Assembly (NCBI GenBank): GCA_964057225.1
Contig: OZ059896.1
Coordinates: 12,694,501 to 12,758,500 of the forward strand
DNA: 64,000 nt
Source: Auanema rhodensis
Lineage: Eukaryota > Nematoda > Chromadorea > Rhabditida > Rhabditidae
Direction: 5' to 3'
Shown here: positions 1 through 13,761 of the stretch, one piece after another
Layout of the letters: the number at the start of each line of letters is the position of its first letter
Position numbering within the stretch: position 1 is the stretch's first letter
Translations under genes and position numbers: made by a program
The notes under the pieces: generated by a model
What the model saw: the letters and a program-made list of their open reading frames with translations, nothing else
Told to the model about the DNA's origin: nothing
Databases searched by the model: none

Positions 1-429
1 CTATTTCGAGAGAAACGTTTACAGATATATATGAATATTTACTACACTAGCAAGCAGAAGAAAACCTTATACTAGTTCATTGTTTTTTTTTAATTTTTTT
101 CGGTATATTTATTTTTTCACTGTCAAATCGGCAACACTAGCAAGCAGAAAAAAACCTTATACTAGTTCATTGTTTTTTTTTTAATTTTTTTCGGTATATT
201 TATTTTTTCACTGTCAAATGGGCAAGCACCTGCTGCACATGTGCGAGCTATTCGAGTGACCGATGCCCAAACGAGCCACGCTGAGAAAATGAGGCTGACA
301 TAACACGTTTTTCACTCCTACCCAGATTGATTGCTTTAGAGACATTTCTGTCTTATCTCATTATATTCTCTACTTTGACTTTGATTTTTCTAAAATTTCA
401 TTAATGTAAAATTCAAAATATCATTTCTT

Positions 430-3400
430 GTGATCAGATTGTTAATCGTTATATCTGTAAACGTTTCTCTCAAAATAGCAAGTAGAGTGTTCATTTGTAC
501 CCACTCAACAAAGAAAGTAGAAGAACATATATATTTAGAGCAAAACAAGTGCGGAAAAGTCGTTATCTCGTTAACATCAGTTTCACTGCCCAAAACGCAG
601 TTTATTGTCATTCTACTTGCTATTTCGAGAGATACGTTTACAGATGTATATGAATATTTACTACACTAGCAAGCAGAAGAAAACCTTATACTAGTTCATT
701 GTTTTTTTTCGAAATTTTTTTCGGTATATTTATTTTTTCACTTTCAAATCGGCAACACTAGCAAGCAGAAGAAAACCTTGTACTAGTTCATTGTTTTTTT
801 TTAATTTTTTTCGGTATATTTTTTTTTTCACTGTCAAATCGACAAGCACCTGCTGCACATGTGCGAGCTATTCGAGTGACCGATGCCCGAACGAGCCATG
901 CTTAGAAAATGAGGCTGACATAACACGTTTTTCACTCTTACCCAGATTGATTGCTTTAGAGACATTTCTGTCTTATCTCATTATATTCTCTACTTTGACT
1001 TTGATTTTTCTAAAATTTCATTAATGTATAATTCAAAATATCCTTTCTTGTGATCAGATTGTTAATCGTTATATCTGTAAACGTTTCTCTCGAAATAGCA
1101 AGTAGAGTGTTCAGTTGTACCCACTTAACAAAGAAAGTAGAAGAACATATATATTTAGAGCAAAAAAGTGCGGAAAAGTCGTTATCTCGTTAACATTAGT
1201 TTCACTGCTCAAAACTCTGTTTATTGTCACTCTACTTGCTATTTCGAGAGAAACGTTTACAGATGTATATGAATATTTACTACACTAGCAAGCAGAAGAA
1301 AACCTTATACTAGTTCATTGTTTTTTTTTCGAAATTTTTTTCGGTATATTTATTTTTTCACTGTCAAATCGGCAAGCACCTGCTGCACATGTGCGAGCTA
1401 TTCGAGTGACCGATGCCCAAACGAGCCACGCTTAGAAAATGAGGCTGACATAACACGTTTTTCACTCCTACCCAGATTGATTGCTTTAGAGACATTTCTG
1501 TCTTATCTCATTATATTCTCTACTTTGACTTCGATTTTTCTAAAATTTCATTAATGTATAATTCAAAATATTATTTCTTGTGATCAGATTGTTAATCGTT
1601 ATATCTGTAAACGTTTCTCTCGAAATAGCAAGTAGAGTGTTCAGTTGTACTCACTTAACAAAGAAAGTAGAAGAACATATATATTTTGAGCAAAAAAAGT
1701 GCGGAAAAGTCGTTATCTCGTTAACATCAGTTTCACTGTTCAAAACTCTGTTTATTGTCACTCTACTTGCTATTTCGAGAGAAACGTTTACAGATATATA
1801 TGAATATTTACTACACTAGCAAGCAGAAGAAAACCTTATATCAGTTCATTGTTTTTTTTTAATTTTTTTCGGTATATTTATTTTTTCACTGTCAAATCGG
1901 CAACACTAGCAAGCAGAAAAAAACCTTATACTAGTTCATTGTTTTTTTTTTAATTTTTTTCGGTATATTTATTTTTTCACTGTCAAATGGGCAAGCACCT
2001 GCTGCACATGTGCGAGCTATTCGAGTGACCGATGCCCAAACGAGCCACGCTTAGAAAATGAGGCTGACATAACACGTTTTTCACTCCTACCCAGATTGAT
2101 TGCTTTAGAGACATTTCTGTCTTATCTCATTATATTCTCTACTTTGACTTTGATTTTTCTAAAATTTCATTAATGTAAAATTCAAAATATCATTTCTTGT
2201 GATCAGATTGTTAATCGTTATATCTGTAAACGTTTCTCTCAAAATAGCAAGTAGAGTGTTCATTTGTACCCACTCAACAAAGAAAGTAGAAGAACATATA
2301 TATTTAGAGCAAAAAAAGTGCGGAAAAGTCGTTATCTCGTTAACATCAGTTTCACTGCCCAAAACGCAGTTTATTGTCATTCTACTTGCTATTTCGAGAG
2401 ATACGTTTACAGATGTATATGAATATTTACTACACTAGCAAGCAGAAGAAAACCTTATACTAGTTCATTGTTTTTTTTTAAATTTTTTTCGGTATATTTA
2501 TTTTTTCACTGTCAAATGGGCAAGCACCTGCTGCACATGTGCGAGCTATTCGAGTGACCGATGCCCAAACGAGCCACGCTGAGAAAATGAGGCTGACATA
2601 ACACGTTTTTCACTCCTACCCAGATTGATTGCTTTAGAGACATTTCTGTCTTATCTCATTATATTCTCTACTTTGACTTTGATTTTTCTAAAATTTCATT
2701 AATGTAAAATTCAAAATATCATTTCTTGTGATCAGATTGTTAATCGTTATATCTGTAAACGTTTCTCTCAAAATAGCAAGTAGAGTGTTCATTTGTACCC
2801 ACTCAACAAAGAAAGTAGAAGAACATATATATTTAGAGCAAAAAAAGTGCGGAAAAGTCGTTATCTCGTTAACATCAGTTTCACTGCCCAAAACGCAGTT
2901 TATTGTCATTCTACTTGCTATTTCGAGAGATACGTTTACAGATGTATATGAATATTTACTACACTAGCAAGCAGAAGAAAACCTTATACTAGTTCATTGT
3001 TTTTTTTCGAAATTTTTTTCGGTATATTTATTTTTTCACTTTCAAATCGGCAACACTAGCAAGTAGAAGAAAACCTTATACTAGTTCATTGTTTTTTTTT
3101 AATTTTTTTCGGTATATTTTTTTTTTCACTGTCAAATCGACAAGCACCTGCTGCACATGTGCGAGCTATTCGAGTGACCGATGCCCGAACGAGCCATGCT
3201 TAGAAAATGAGGCTGACATAACACGTTTTTCACTCTTACCCAGATTGATTGCTTTAGAGACATTTCTGTCTTATCTCATTATATTCTCTACTTTGACTTT
3301 GATTTTTCTAAAATTTCATTAATGTATAATTCAAAATATCCTTTCTTGTGATCAGATTGTTAATCGTTATATCTGTAAACGTTTCTCTCGAAATAGCAAG

Positions 3401-6400
3401 TAGAGTGTTCAGTTGTACCCACTTAACAAAGAAAGTAGAAGAACATATATATTTAGAGCAAAAAAGTGCGGAAAAGTCGTTATCTCGTTAACATTAGTTT
3501 CACTGCTCAAAACTCTGTTTATTGTCACTCTACTTGCTATTTCGAGAGAAACGTTTACAGATGTATATGAATATTTACTACACTAGCAAGCAGAAGAAAA
3601 CCTTATACTAGTTCATTGTTTTTTTTTCGAAATTTTTTTCGGTATATTTATTTTTTCACTGTCAAATCGGCAAGCACCTGCTGCACATGTGCGAGCTATT
3701 CGAGTGACCGATGCCCAAACGAGCCACGCTTAGAAAATGAGGCTGACATAACACGTTTTTCACTCCTACCCAGATTGATTGCTTTAGAGACATTTCTGTC
3801 TTATCTCATTATATTCTCTACTTTGACTTCGATTTTTCTAAAATTTCATTAATGTATAATTCAAAATATTATTTCTTGTGATCAGATTGTTAATCGTTAT
3901 ATCTGTAAACGTTTCTCTCGAAATAGCAAGTAGAGTGTTCAGTTGTACTCACTTAACAAAGAAAGTAGAAGAACATATATATTTTGAGCAAAAAAAGTGC
4001 GGAAAAGTCGTTATCTCGTTAACATCAGTTTCACTGTTCAAAACTCTGTTTATTGTCACTCTACTTGCTATTTCGAGAGAAACGTTTACAGATATATATG
4101 AATATTTACTACACTAGCAAGCAGAAGAAAACCTTATACTAGTTCATTGTTTTTTTTTAATTTTTTTCGGTATATTTATTTTTTCACTGTCAAATCGGCA
4201 ACACTAGCAAGCAGAAAAAAACCTTATACTAGTTCATTGTTTTTTTTTTAATTTTTTTCGGTATATTTATTTTTTCACTGTCAAATGGGCAAGCACCTGC
4301 TGCACATGTGCGAGCTATTCGAGTGACCGATGCCCAAACGAGCCACGCTGAGAAAATGAGGCTGACATAACACGTTTTTCACTCCTACCCAGATTGATTG
4401 CTTTAGAGACATTTCTGTCTTATCTCATTATATTCTCTACTTTGACTTTGATTTTTCTAAAATTTCATTAATGTAAAATTCAAAATATCATTTCTTGTGA
4501 TCAGATTGTTAATCGTTATATCTGTAAACGTTTCTCTCAAAATAGCAAGTAGAGTGTTCATTTGTACCCACTCAACAAAGAAAGTAGAAGAACATATATA
4601 TTTAGAGCAAAAAAAGTGCGGAAAAGTCGTTATCTCGTTAACATCAGTTTCACTGCCCAAAACGCAGTTTATTGTCATTCTACTTGCTATTTCGAGAGAT
4701 ACGTTTACAGATGTATATGAATATTTACTACACTAGCAAGCAGAAGAAAACCTTATACTAGTTCATTGTTTTTTTTCGAAATTTTTTTCGGTATATTTAT
4801 TTTTTCACTTTCAAATCGGCAACACTAGCAAGCAGAAGAAAACCTTATACTAGTTCATTGTTTTTTTTTAATTTTTTTCGGTATATTTTTTTTTTCACTG
4901 TCAAATCGACAAGCACCTGCTGCACATGTGCGAGCTATTCGAGTGACCGATGCCCGAACGAGCCATGCTTAGAAAATGAGGCTGACATAACACGTTTTTC
5001 ACTCTTACCCAGATTGATTGCTTTAGAGACATTTCTGTCTTATCTCATTATATTCTCTACTTTGACTTTGATTTTTCTAAAATTTCATTAATGTATAATT
5101 CAAAATATCCTTTCTTGTGATCAGATTGTTAATCGTTATATCTGTAAACGTTTCTCTCGAAATAGCAAGTAGAGTGTTCAGTTGTACTCACTTAACAAAG
5201 AAAGTAGAAGAACATATATATTTTGAGCAAAAAAAGTGCGGAAAAGTCGTTATCTCGTTAACATCAGTTTCACTGTTCAAAACTCTGTTTATTGTCACTC
5301 TACTTGCTATTTCGAGAGAAACGTTTACAGATATATATGAATATTTACTACACTAGCAAGCAGAAGAAAACCTTATACTAGTTCATTGTTTTTTTTTAAT
5401 TTTTTTCGGTATATTTATTTTTTCACTGTCAAATCGGCAACACTAGCAAGCAGAAAAAAACCTTATACTAGTTCATTGTTTTTTTTTTAATTTTTTTCGG
5501 TATATTTATTTTTTCACTGTCAAATGGGCAAGCACCTGCTGCACATGTGCGAGCTATTCGAGTGACCGATGCCCAAACGAGCCACGCTGAGAAAATGAGG
5601 CTGACATAACACGTTTTTCACTCCTACCCAGATTGATTGCTTTAGAGACATTTCTGTCTTATCTCATTATATTCTCTACTTTGACTTTGATTTTTCTAAA
5701 ATTTCATTAATGTAAAATTCAAAATATCATTTCTTGTGATCAGATTGTTAATCGTTATATCTGTAAACGTTTCTCTCAAAATAGCAAGTAGAGTGTTCAT
5801 TTGTACCCACTCAACAAAGAAAGTAGAAGAACATATATATTTAGAGCAAAAAAAGTGCGGAAAAGTCGTTATCTCGTTAACATCAGTTTCACTGCCCAAA
5901 ACGCAGTTTATTGTCATTCTACTTGCTATTTCGAGAGATACGTTTACAGATGTATATGAATATTTACTACACTAGCAAGCAGAAGAAAACCTTATACTAG
6001 TTCATTGTTTTTTTTCGAAATTTTTTTCGGTATATTTATTTTTTCACTTTCAAATCGGCAACACTAGCAAGCAGAAGAAAACCTTATACTAGTTCATTGT
6101 TTTTTTTTAATTTTTTTCGGTATATTTTTTTTTTCACTGTCAAATCGACAAGCACCTGCTGCACATGTGCGAGCTATTCGAGTGACCGATGCCCGAACGA
6201 GCCATGCTTAGAAAATGAGGCTGACATAACACGTTTTTCACTCTTACCCAGATTGATTGCTTTAGAGACATTTCTGTCTTATCTCATTATATTCTCTACT
6301 TTGACTTTGATTTTTCTAAAATTTCATTAATGTATAATTCAAAATATCCTTTCTTGTGATCAGATTGTTAATCGTTATATCTGTATACGTTTCTCTCGAA

Positions 6401-7505
6401 ATAGCAAGTAGAGTGTTCAGTTGTACCCACTTAACAAAGAAAGTAGAAGAACATATATATTTAGAGCAAAAAAGTGCGGAAAAGTCGTTATCTCGTTAAC
6501 ATTAGTTTCACTGCTCAAAACTCTGTTTATTGTCACTCTACTTGCTATTTCGAGAGAAACGTTTACAGATGTATATGAGTATTTACTACACTAGCAAGCA
6601 GAAGAAAACCTTATACTAGTTCATTGTTTTTTTTTCGAAATTTTTTTCGGTATATTTATTTTTTCACTGTCAAATCGGCAAGCACCTGCTGCACATGTGC
6701 GAGCTATTCGAGTGACCGATGCCCAAACGAGCCACGCTTAGAAAATGAGGCTGACATAACACGTTTTTCACTCCTACCCAGATTGATTGCTTTAGAGACA
6801 TTTCTGTCTTATCTCATTATATTCTCTACTTTGACTTCGATTTTTCTAAAATTTCATTAATGTATAATTCAAAATATTATTTCTTGTGATCAGATTGTTA
6901 ATCGTTATATCTGTAAACGTTTCTCTCGAAATAGCAAGTAGAGTGTTCAGTTGTACTCACTTAACAAAGAAAGTAGAAGAACATATATATTTTGAGCAAA
7001 AAAAGTGCGGAAAAGTCGTTATCTCGTTAACATCAGTTTCACTGTTCAAAACTCTGTTTATTGTCACTCTACTTGCTATTTCGAGAGAAACGTTTACAGA
7101 TATATATGAATATTTACTACACTAGCAAGCAGAAGAAAACCTTATACTAGTTCATTGTTTTTTTTTAATTTTTTTCGGTATATTTATTTTTTCACTGTCA
7201 AATCGGCAACACTAGCAAGCAGAAAAAAACCTTATACTAGTTCATTGTTTTTTTTTTTAATTTTTTTCGGTATATTTATTTTTTCACTGTCAAATGGGCA
7301 AGCACCTGCTGCACATGTGCGAGCTATTCGAGTGACCGATGCCCAAACGAGCCACGCTGAGAAAATGAGGCTGACATAACACGTTTTTCACTCCTACCCA
7401 GATTGATTGCTTTAGAGACATTTCTGTCTTATCTCATTATATTCTCTACTTTGACTTTGATTTTTCTAAAATTTCATTAATGTATAATTCAAAATATCAT
7501 TTCTT
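430..7505. repeat. higher-order repeat domain: X-B-C trimer, 1769 bp
   Basis: Monomer order is X430-B1050-C1580, X2199, X2728-B3348-C3878, X4497-(B/C)5117, X5736-B6356-C6886. X is marked by CTCAAAATAGC in the left arm, TTCATTTGTACCC, AAAACGCAG and GAGATACG. B is marked by TATCCTTTCTTG and only six A in the GAGCAAAAAAGTG run. C is marked by TATTATTTCTTG and ATATTTTGAGC. Intervals 430-2199, 2728-4497 and 5736-7506 are 1769, 1769 and 1770 bp. One X is duplicated at 2199/2728, and one trimer lost a monomer at 5117 by a B/C crossover. Confidence 0.9.
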
Positions 7506-10500
7506 GTGATCAGATTGTTAATCGTTATATCTGTAAACGTTTCTCTCGAAATAGCAAGTGGAGTGTTCAGTTGTACCCACTTAACAAAGAAAGTAGAAGA
7601 ACATATATATTTAGAGCAAAAAAAGTGCGGAAAAGTCGTTATCTCGTTAACATTAGTTTCACTGCTCAAAACTCTGTTTATTGTCACTCTACTTGCTATT
7701 TCGAGAGAAACGTTTAGAGATGTATATGAATATTTACTACACTAGCAAGCAGAAGAAAACCTTATACTAGTTCATTGTTTTTTTTCAAATTTTTTTCGGT
7801 ATATTTATTTTTTCACTGTCAAATCGGCAACACTAGCAAGCAGAAGAAAACCTTATACTAGTTCATTGTTTTTTTTTAATTTTTTTCGGTATATTTATTT
7901 TTTCACTGTCAAATGGGCAAGCACCTGCTGCACATGTGCGAGCTATTCGAGTGACCGATGCCCAAACGAGCCACGCTGAGAAAATGAGGCTGACATAACA
8001 CGTTTTTCACTCCTACCCAGATTGATTGCTTTAGAGGCATTTCTGTCTTATCTCATTATATTCTCTACTTTGACTTTGATTTTTCTAAAATTTCATTAAT
8101 GTATAATTCAAAATATCATTTCTTGTGATCAGATTGTTAATCGTTATATCTGTAAACGTTTCTCTCGAAATAGCAAGTAGAGTGTTCAGTTGTACCCACT
8201 TAACAAAGAAAGTAGAAGAACATATATATTTAGAGCAAAAAAAGTGCGGAAAAGTCGTTATCTCGTTAACATTAGTTTCACTGCTCAAAACTTTGTTTAT
8301 TGTCACTCTACTTGCTATTTCGAGAGAAACGTTTACAGATGTATATGAATATTTACTACACTAGCAAGCAGAAGAAAACCTTATACTAGTTCATTGTTTT
8401 TTTTTCGAAATTTTTTTCGGTATATTTATTTTTTCACTGTCAAATTGGCAAGCACCTGCTGCACATGTGCGAGCTATTCGAGTGACCGATGCCCAAACGA
8501 GCCACGCTTAGAAAATGAGGCTGACATAACACGTTTTTCACTCCTACCCAGATTGATTGCTTTAGAGACATTTCTGTCTTATCTCATTATATTCTCTACT
8601 TTGACTTCGATTTTTCTAAAATTTCATTAATGCATAATTCAAAATATTATTTCTTGTGATCAGATTGTTAATCGTTATATCTGTAAACGTTTCTCTCGAA
8701 ATAGCAAGTAGAGTGTTCAGTTGTACTCACTTAACAAAGAAAGTAAAAGAACATATATATTTTGAGCAAAAAAAGTGCGGAAAAGTCGTTATCTCGTTAA
8801 CATCAGTTTCACTGTTCAAAACTCTGTTTATTGTCACTCTACTTGCTATTTCGAGAGAAACGTTTACAGATATATATGAATATTTACTACACTAGCAAGC
8901 AGAAGAAAACCTTATACTAGTTCATTGTTTTTTTTTAATTTTTTTCGGTATATTTATTTTTTCACTGTCAAATCGGCAACACTAGCAAGCAGAAAAAAAC
9001 CTTATACTAGTTCATTGTTTTTTTTTTAATTTTTTTCGGTATATTTATTTTTTCACTGTCAAATGGGCAAGCACCTGCTGCACATGTGCGAGCTATTCGA
9101 GTGACCGATGCCCAAACGAGCCACGCTGAGAAAATGAGGCTGACATAACACGTTTTTCACTCCTACCCAGATTGATTGCTTTAGAGACATTTCTGTCTTA
9201 TCTCATTATATTCTCTACTTTGACTTTGATTTTTCTAAAATTTCATTAATGTAAAATTCAAAATATCATTTCTTGTGATCAGATTTTTAATCGTTATATC
9301 TGTAAACGTTTCTCTCAAAATAGCATGTAGAGTGTTCATTTGTACCCACTCAACAAAGAAAGTAGAAGAACATATATATTTAGAGCAAAAAAAGTGTTGA
9401 AAAGTCGTTATCTCGTTAACATCAGTTTCACTGCCCAAAACTCAGTTTATTGTCATTCTACTTGCTATTTCGAGAGAAACGTTTACAGATATATATGAAT
9501 ATTTACTACACTAGCAAGCAGAAGAAAACCTTATACTAGTTCATTGTTTTTTTTTAAATTTTTTTCGGTATATTTATTTTTTCACTTTCAAATCGGCAAC
9601 ACTAGCAAGCAGAAGAAAACCTTATACTAGTTCATTGTTTTTTTTTAATTTTTTTCGGTATATTTATTTTTTCACTGTCAAATCGGCAACACTAGCAAGC
9701 AGAAAAAAACCTTATACTAGTTCATTGTTTTTTTTTTAATTTTTTTCGGTATATTTATTTTTTCACTGTCAAATGGGCAAGCACCTGCTGCACATGTGCG
9801 AGCTATTCGAGTGACCGATGCCCAAACGAGCCACGCTGAGAAAATGAGGCTGACATAACACGTTTTTCACTCCTACCCAGATTGATTGCTTTAGAGACAT
9901 TTCTGTCTTATCTCATTATATTCTCTACTTTGACTTTGATTTTTCTAAAATTTCATTAATGTAAAATTCAAAATATCATTTCTTGTGATCAGATTGTTAA
10001 TCGTTATATCTGTAAACGTTTCTCTCAAAATAGCATGTAGAGTGTTCATTTGTACCCACTCAACAAAGAAAGTAAAAGAACATATATATTTAGAGCAAAA
10101 AAAGTGTTGAAAAGTCGTTATCTCGTTAACATCAGTTTCACTGCCCAAAACTCAGTTTATTGTCATTCTACTTGCTATTTCGAGAGAAACGTTTACAGAT
10201 ATATATGAATATTTACTACACTAGCAAGCAGAAGAAAACCTTATACTAGTTCATTGTTTTTTTTTTAATTTTTTTCGGTATATTTATTTTTTCACTTTCA
10301 AATCGGCAACACTAGCAAGCAGAAGAAAACCTTATACTAGTTCATTGTTTTTTTTTAATTTTTTTCGGTATATTTTTTTTTTCACTGTCAAATCGACAAG
10401 CACCTGCTGCACATGTGCGAGCTATTCGAGTGACCGATGCCCGAACGAGCCATGCTTAGAAATTGAGGCTGACATAACACGTTTTTCACTCTTACCCAGA

Positions 10501-12372
10501 TTGATTGCTTTAGAGACATTTCTGTCTTATCTCATTATATTCTCTACTTTGACTTTGATTTTTCTAAAATTTCATTAATGTATAATTCAAAATATCATTT
10601 CTTGTGATCAGATTGTTAATCGTTATATCTGTAAACGTTTCTCTCGAAATAGCAAGTAGAGTGTTCAGTTGTACCCACTTAACAAAGAAAGTAGAAGAAC
10701 ATATATATTTAGAGCAAAAAAAGTGCGGAAAAGTCGTTATCTCGTTAACATTAGTTTCACTGCTCAAAACTCTGTTTATTGTCACTCTACTTGCTATTTC
10801 GAGAGAAACGTTTACAGATGTATATGAATATTTACTACACTAGCAAGCAGAAGAAAACCTTATACTAGTTCATTGTTTTTTTTTCGAAATTTTTTTCGGT
10901 ATATTTATTTTTTCACTGTCAAATCGGCAACACTAGCAAGCAGAAAAAAACCTTATACTAGTTCATTGTTTTTTTTTTAATTTTTTTCGGTATATTTATT
11001 TTTTCACTGTCAAATGGGCAAGCACCTGCTGCACATGTGCGAGCTATTCGAGTGACCGATGCCCAAACGAGCCACGCTGAGAAAATGAGGCTGACATAAC
11101 ACGTTTTTCACTCCTACCCAGATTGATTGCTTTAGAGACATTTCTGTCTTATCTCATTATATTCTCTACTTTGACTTTGATTTTTCTAAAATTTCATTAA
11201 TGTAAAATTCAAAATATCATTTCTTGTGATCAGATTGTTAATCGTTATATCTGTAAACGTTTCTCTCAAAATAGCATGTAGAGTGTTCATTTGTACCCAC
11301 TCAACAAAGAAAGTAAAAGAACATATATATTTAGAGCAAAAAAAGTGTTGAAAAGTCGTTATCTCGTTAACATCAGTTTCACTGCCCAAAACTCAGTTTA
11401 TTGTCATTCTACTTGCTATTTCGAGAGAAACGTTTACAGATATATATGAATATTTACTACACTAGCAAGCAGAAGAAAACCTTATACTAGTTCATTGTTT
11501 TTTTTTTAATTTTTTCCGGTATATTTATTTTTTCACTGTCAAATCAGCAAGCACCTGCTGCACATGTGCGAGCTATTCGAGTGACCGATGCCCAAACGAG
11601 TCACGCTTAGAAAATGAGGCTGACATAACACGTTTTTCACTCCTACCCAGATTGATTGCTTCAGAGACATTTCTGTCTTATCTCATTATATTCTCTACTT
11701 TGACTTTGATTTTTCTAAAATTTCATTAATGTATAATTCAAAATATCATTTCTTGTGATCAGATTGTTAATCGTTATATCTGTAAACGTTTCTCTCGAAA
11801 TAGCAAGTGGAGTGTTCAGTTGTACCCACTTAACAAAGAAAGTAGAAGAACATATATATTTAGAGCAAAAAAAGTGCGGAAAAGTCGTTATCTCGTTAAC
11901 ATTAGTTTCACTGCCTAAAACTCTGTTTATTGTCCTTCTACTTGCTATTTCGAGAGAAACGTTCACAGATATATTTGAATATTTACTACACTAGCAAGCA
12001 GAAGAAAACCTTATACTAGTTCATTGTTTTTTTTCAAATTTTTTTCGGTATATTTATTTTTTCACTTTCAAATCGGCAACACTAGCAAGCAGAAGAAAAC
12101 CTTATACTAGTTCATTGTTTTTTTTAAATTTTTTTCGGTATATTTTTTTTTCACTGTCAAATCGACAAGCACCTGCTGCACATGTGCAAGCTATTCGAGT
12201 GACCGATGCCCGAACGAGCCATGCTTAGAAAATGAGGCTGACATAACACGTTTTTCACTCCTACCCAGATTGATTGCTTTAGAAACATTTCTGTCTCATC
12301 TCATTATATTCTCTACTTTGACTTTGATTTTTCTAAAATTTCATTAATGTAAAATTCAAAATATCATTTCTT
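7506..12372. repeat. mixed satellite domain with a sub-family marked GCATGTAG and AAGTGTTG
   Basis: Monomers 7506, 8125, 8656, 9275, 9985, 10604, 11226 and 11755. Those at 9275, 9985 and 11226 share AGCATGTAGAGTG and AAGTGTTGAAAAG, seen nowhere else in the window, so they descend from one local copy. 8656 is a C-type monomer close to those of the first domain. No regular trimer or dimer is maintained. Confidence 0.8.
9509..9778. repeat. triplicated 90-bp module (709-class monomer 9275)
   Basis: Three successive module copies raise the interval 9275-9985 to 710 bp. The first copy has a TTTCAAATCGG end, the second TGTCAAATCGG, and the third begins GCAGAAAAAAACC and ends TCAAATGGGC. The copies are therefore distinguishable and were not made by one recent slippage event. 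Confidence 0.93.
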
Positions 12373-13761
12373 GTGATCAGATTGTTAATCGTTATAACTG
12401 TAAACGTTTCTCTCGAAATAGCAAGTAGAGTGTTCAGTTGTACCCACTTAACAAAGAAAGTAGAAGAACATATATATTTAGAGCAAAAAAAGTGCGGAAA
12501 AGTCGTTATCTCGTTAACATTAGTTTCACTGCCCAAAACTCTGTTTATTGTCACTCTACTTGCTATTTCGAGAGAAACGTTTACAGATGTATATGAATAT
12601 TTACTACACTAGCAAGCAGAAGAAAACCTTAAACTAGTTCATTGTTTTTTTTTGAAATTTTTCTCGGTATATTTATTTTTTCACTGTCAAATCGGCAAGC
12701 ACCTGCTGCACATGTGCGAGCTATTCGAGTGACCGATGCCCAAACGAGCCACGCTTAGAAAATGAGGCTGACATAACACGTTTTTCACTCCTACCCAGAT
12801 TGATTGCTTTAGAGACATTTCTGTCTTATCTCATTATATTCTCTACTTTGACTTCGATTTTTCTAAAATTTCATTAATGTATAATTCAAAAAATTATTTC
12901 TTGTGATCAGATTGTTAATCGTTATATCTGTAAACGTTTTTCTCGAAATAGCGAGTAGAGTTTTCAGTTGTACTCACTTAACAAAGAAAGTAGAAGAACA
13001 TATATATTTTGAGCAAAAAAAGTGCGGAAAAGTCGTTATCTCGTTAACATCAGTTTCACTGCCCAAAACTCTGTTTATTGTCATTCTACTTGCTATTTCG
13101 AGAGAAACGTTCACAGATATATATGAATATTTACTACACTAGCAAGCAGAAGAAAACCTTATACTAGTTCATTGTTTTTTTTTTAATTTTTTTCGGTATA
13201 TTTATTTTTTCACTTTCAAATCGGCAACACTAGCAAGCAGAAGAAAACCTTATACTAGTTCATTGTTTTTTTTTATTTTTTTTCGGTATATTTTTTTTTT
13301 CACTGTCAAATCGACAAGCACCTGCTGCACATATGCAAGCTATTCGAGTGACCGATGCCCGAACGAGCCATGCTTAGAAAATGAGGCTGACATAACACGT
13401 TTTTCACTCTTACCCAGATTGATTGCTTTAGAGACATTTCTGTCTTATCTCATTATATTCTCTACTTTGACTTTGATTTTTCTAAAATTTCATTAATGTA
13501 TAATTCAAAAAATTATTTCTTGTGATCAGATTGTTAATCGTTATATCTGTAAACGTTTCTCTCGAAATAGCGAGTAGAAAGTTCAGTTGTACTCACTTAA
13601 CAAAGAAAGTAGAAGAACATATATATTTTGAGCAAAAAAAGTGCGGAAAAGTCGTTATCTCGTTAACATCAGTTTCACTGCCCAAAACTCTGTTTATTGT
13701 CATTCTACTTGCTATTTCGAGAGAAACGTTCACAGATATATATGAATATTTACTACACTAG
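12373..13761. repeat. segmental duplication, copy 1 (partner 16967-18355)
   Basis: Landmarks 12373, 12903 and 13522 match 16967, 17497 and 18116 at a constant offset of 4594 bp. Shared rare variants are AAATTTTTCTCGG (near 12657 and 17250), AGCGAGTAGAGTTTTC (12950 and 17545), and a spacer with TTTATTTTTTTTCGG plus CACATATGCAAGC (13329 and 17923). The copies then diverge slightly: 13522 has AGTAGAAAGTTC where 18116 has AGTAGAGTGTTC. Confidence 0.85.

Noticed and set aside
430-669. A 79-codon plus-strand reading frame recurring in almost every monomer
   Set aside because: It starts at GTG, not ATG, with no in-frame ATG near the start. It is frameshifted in the B copies (1050, 3348, 6356), has TGA in 9275, 9985, 11226 and 25102 and TAA in 58287, and is cut by the MITE in 47169. 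Most differences between copies change the amino acid. It spans the dyad, so its two ends are reverse complements of each other. I read it as copied non-coding DNA.
2159-2380. A 73-codon minus-strand frame with an ATG start in some monomers
   Set aside because: The ATG exists only in some types; other types have only a TTG start. It lies wholly opposite the plus-strand frame across the dyad. No family resemblance, no promoter and no independent conservation is visible.
3089-3322. Frames of 77-78 codons starting in the T run (phenylalanine-rich start)
   Set aside because: They begin at TTG inside a homopolymer whose length varies from copy to copy, so the frame opens and closes with slippage. 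The apparent hydrophobic start is just translated poly-T.
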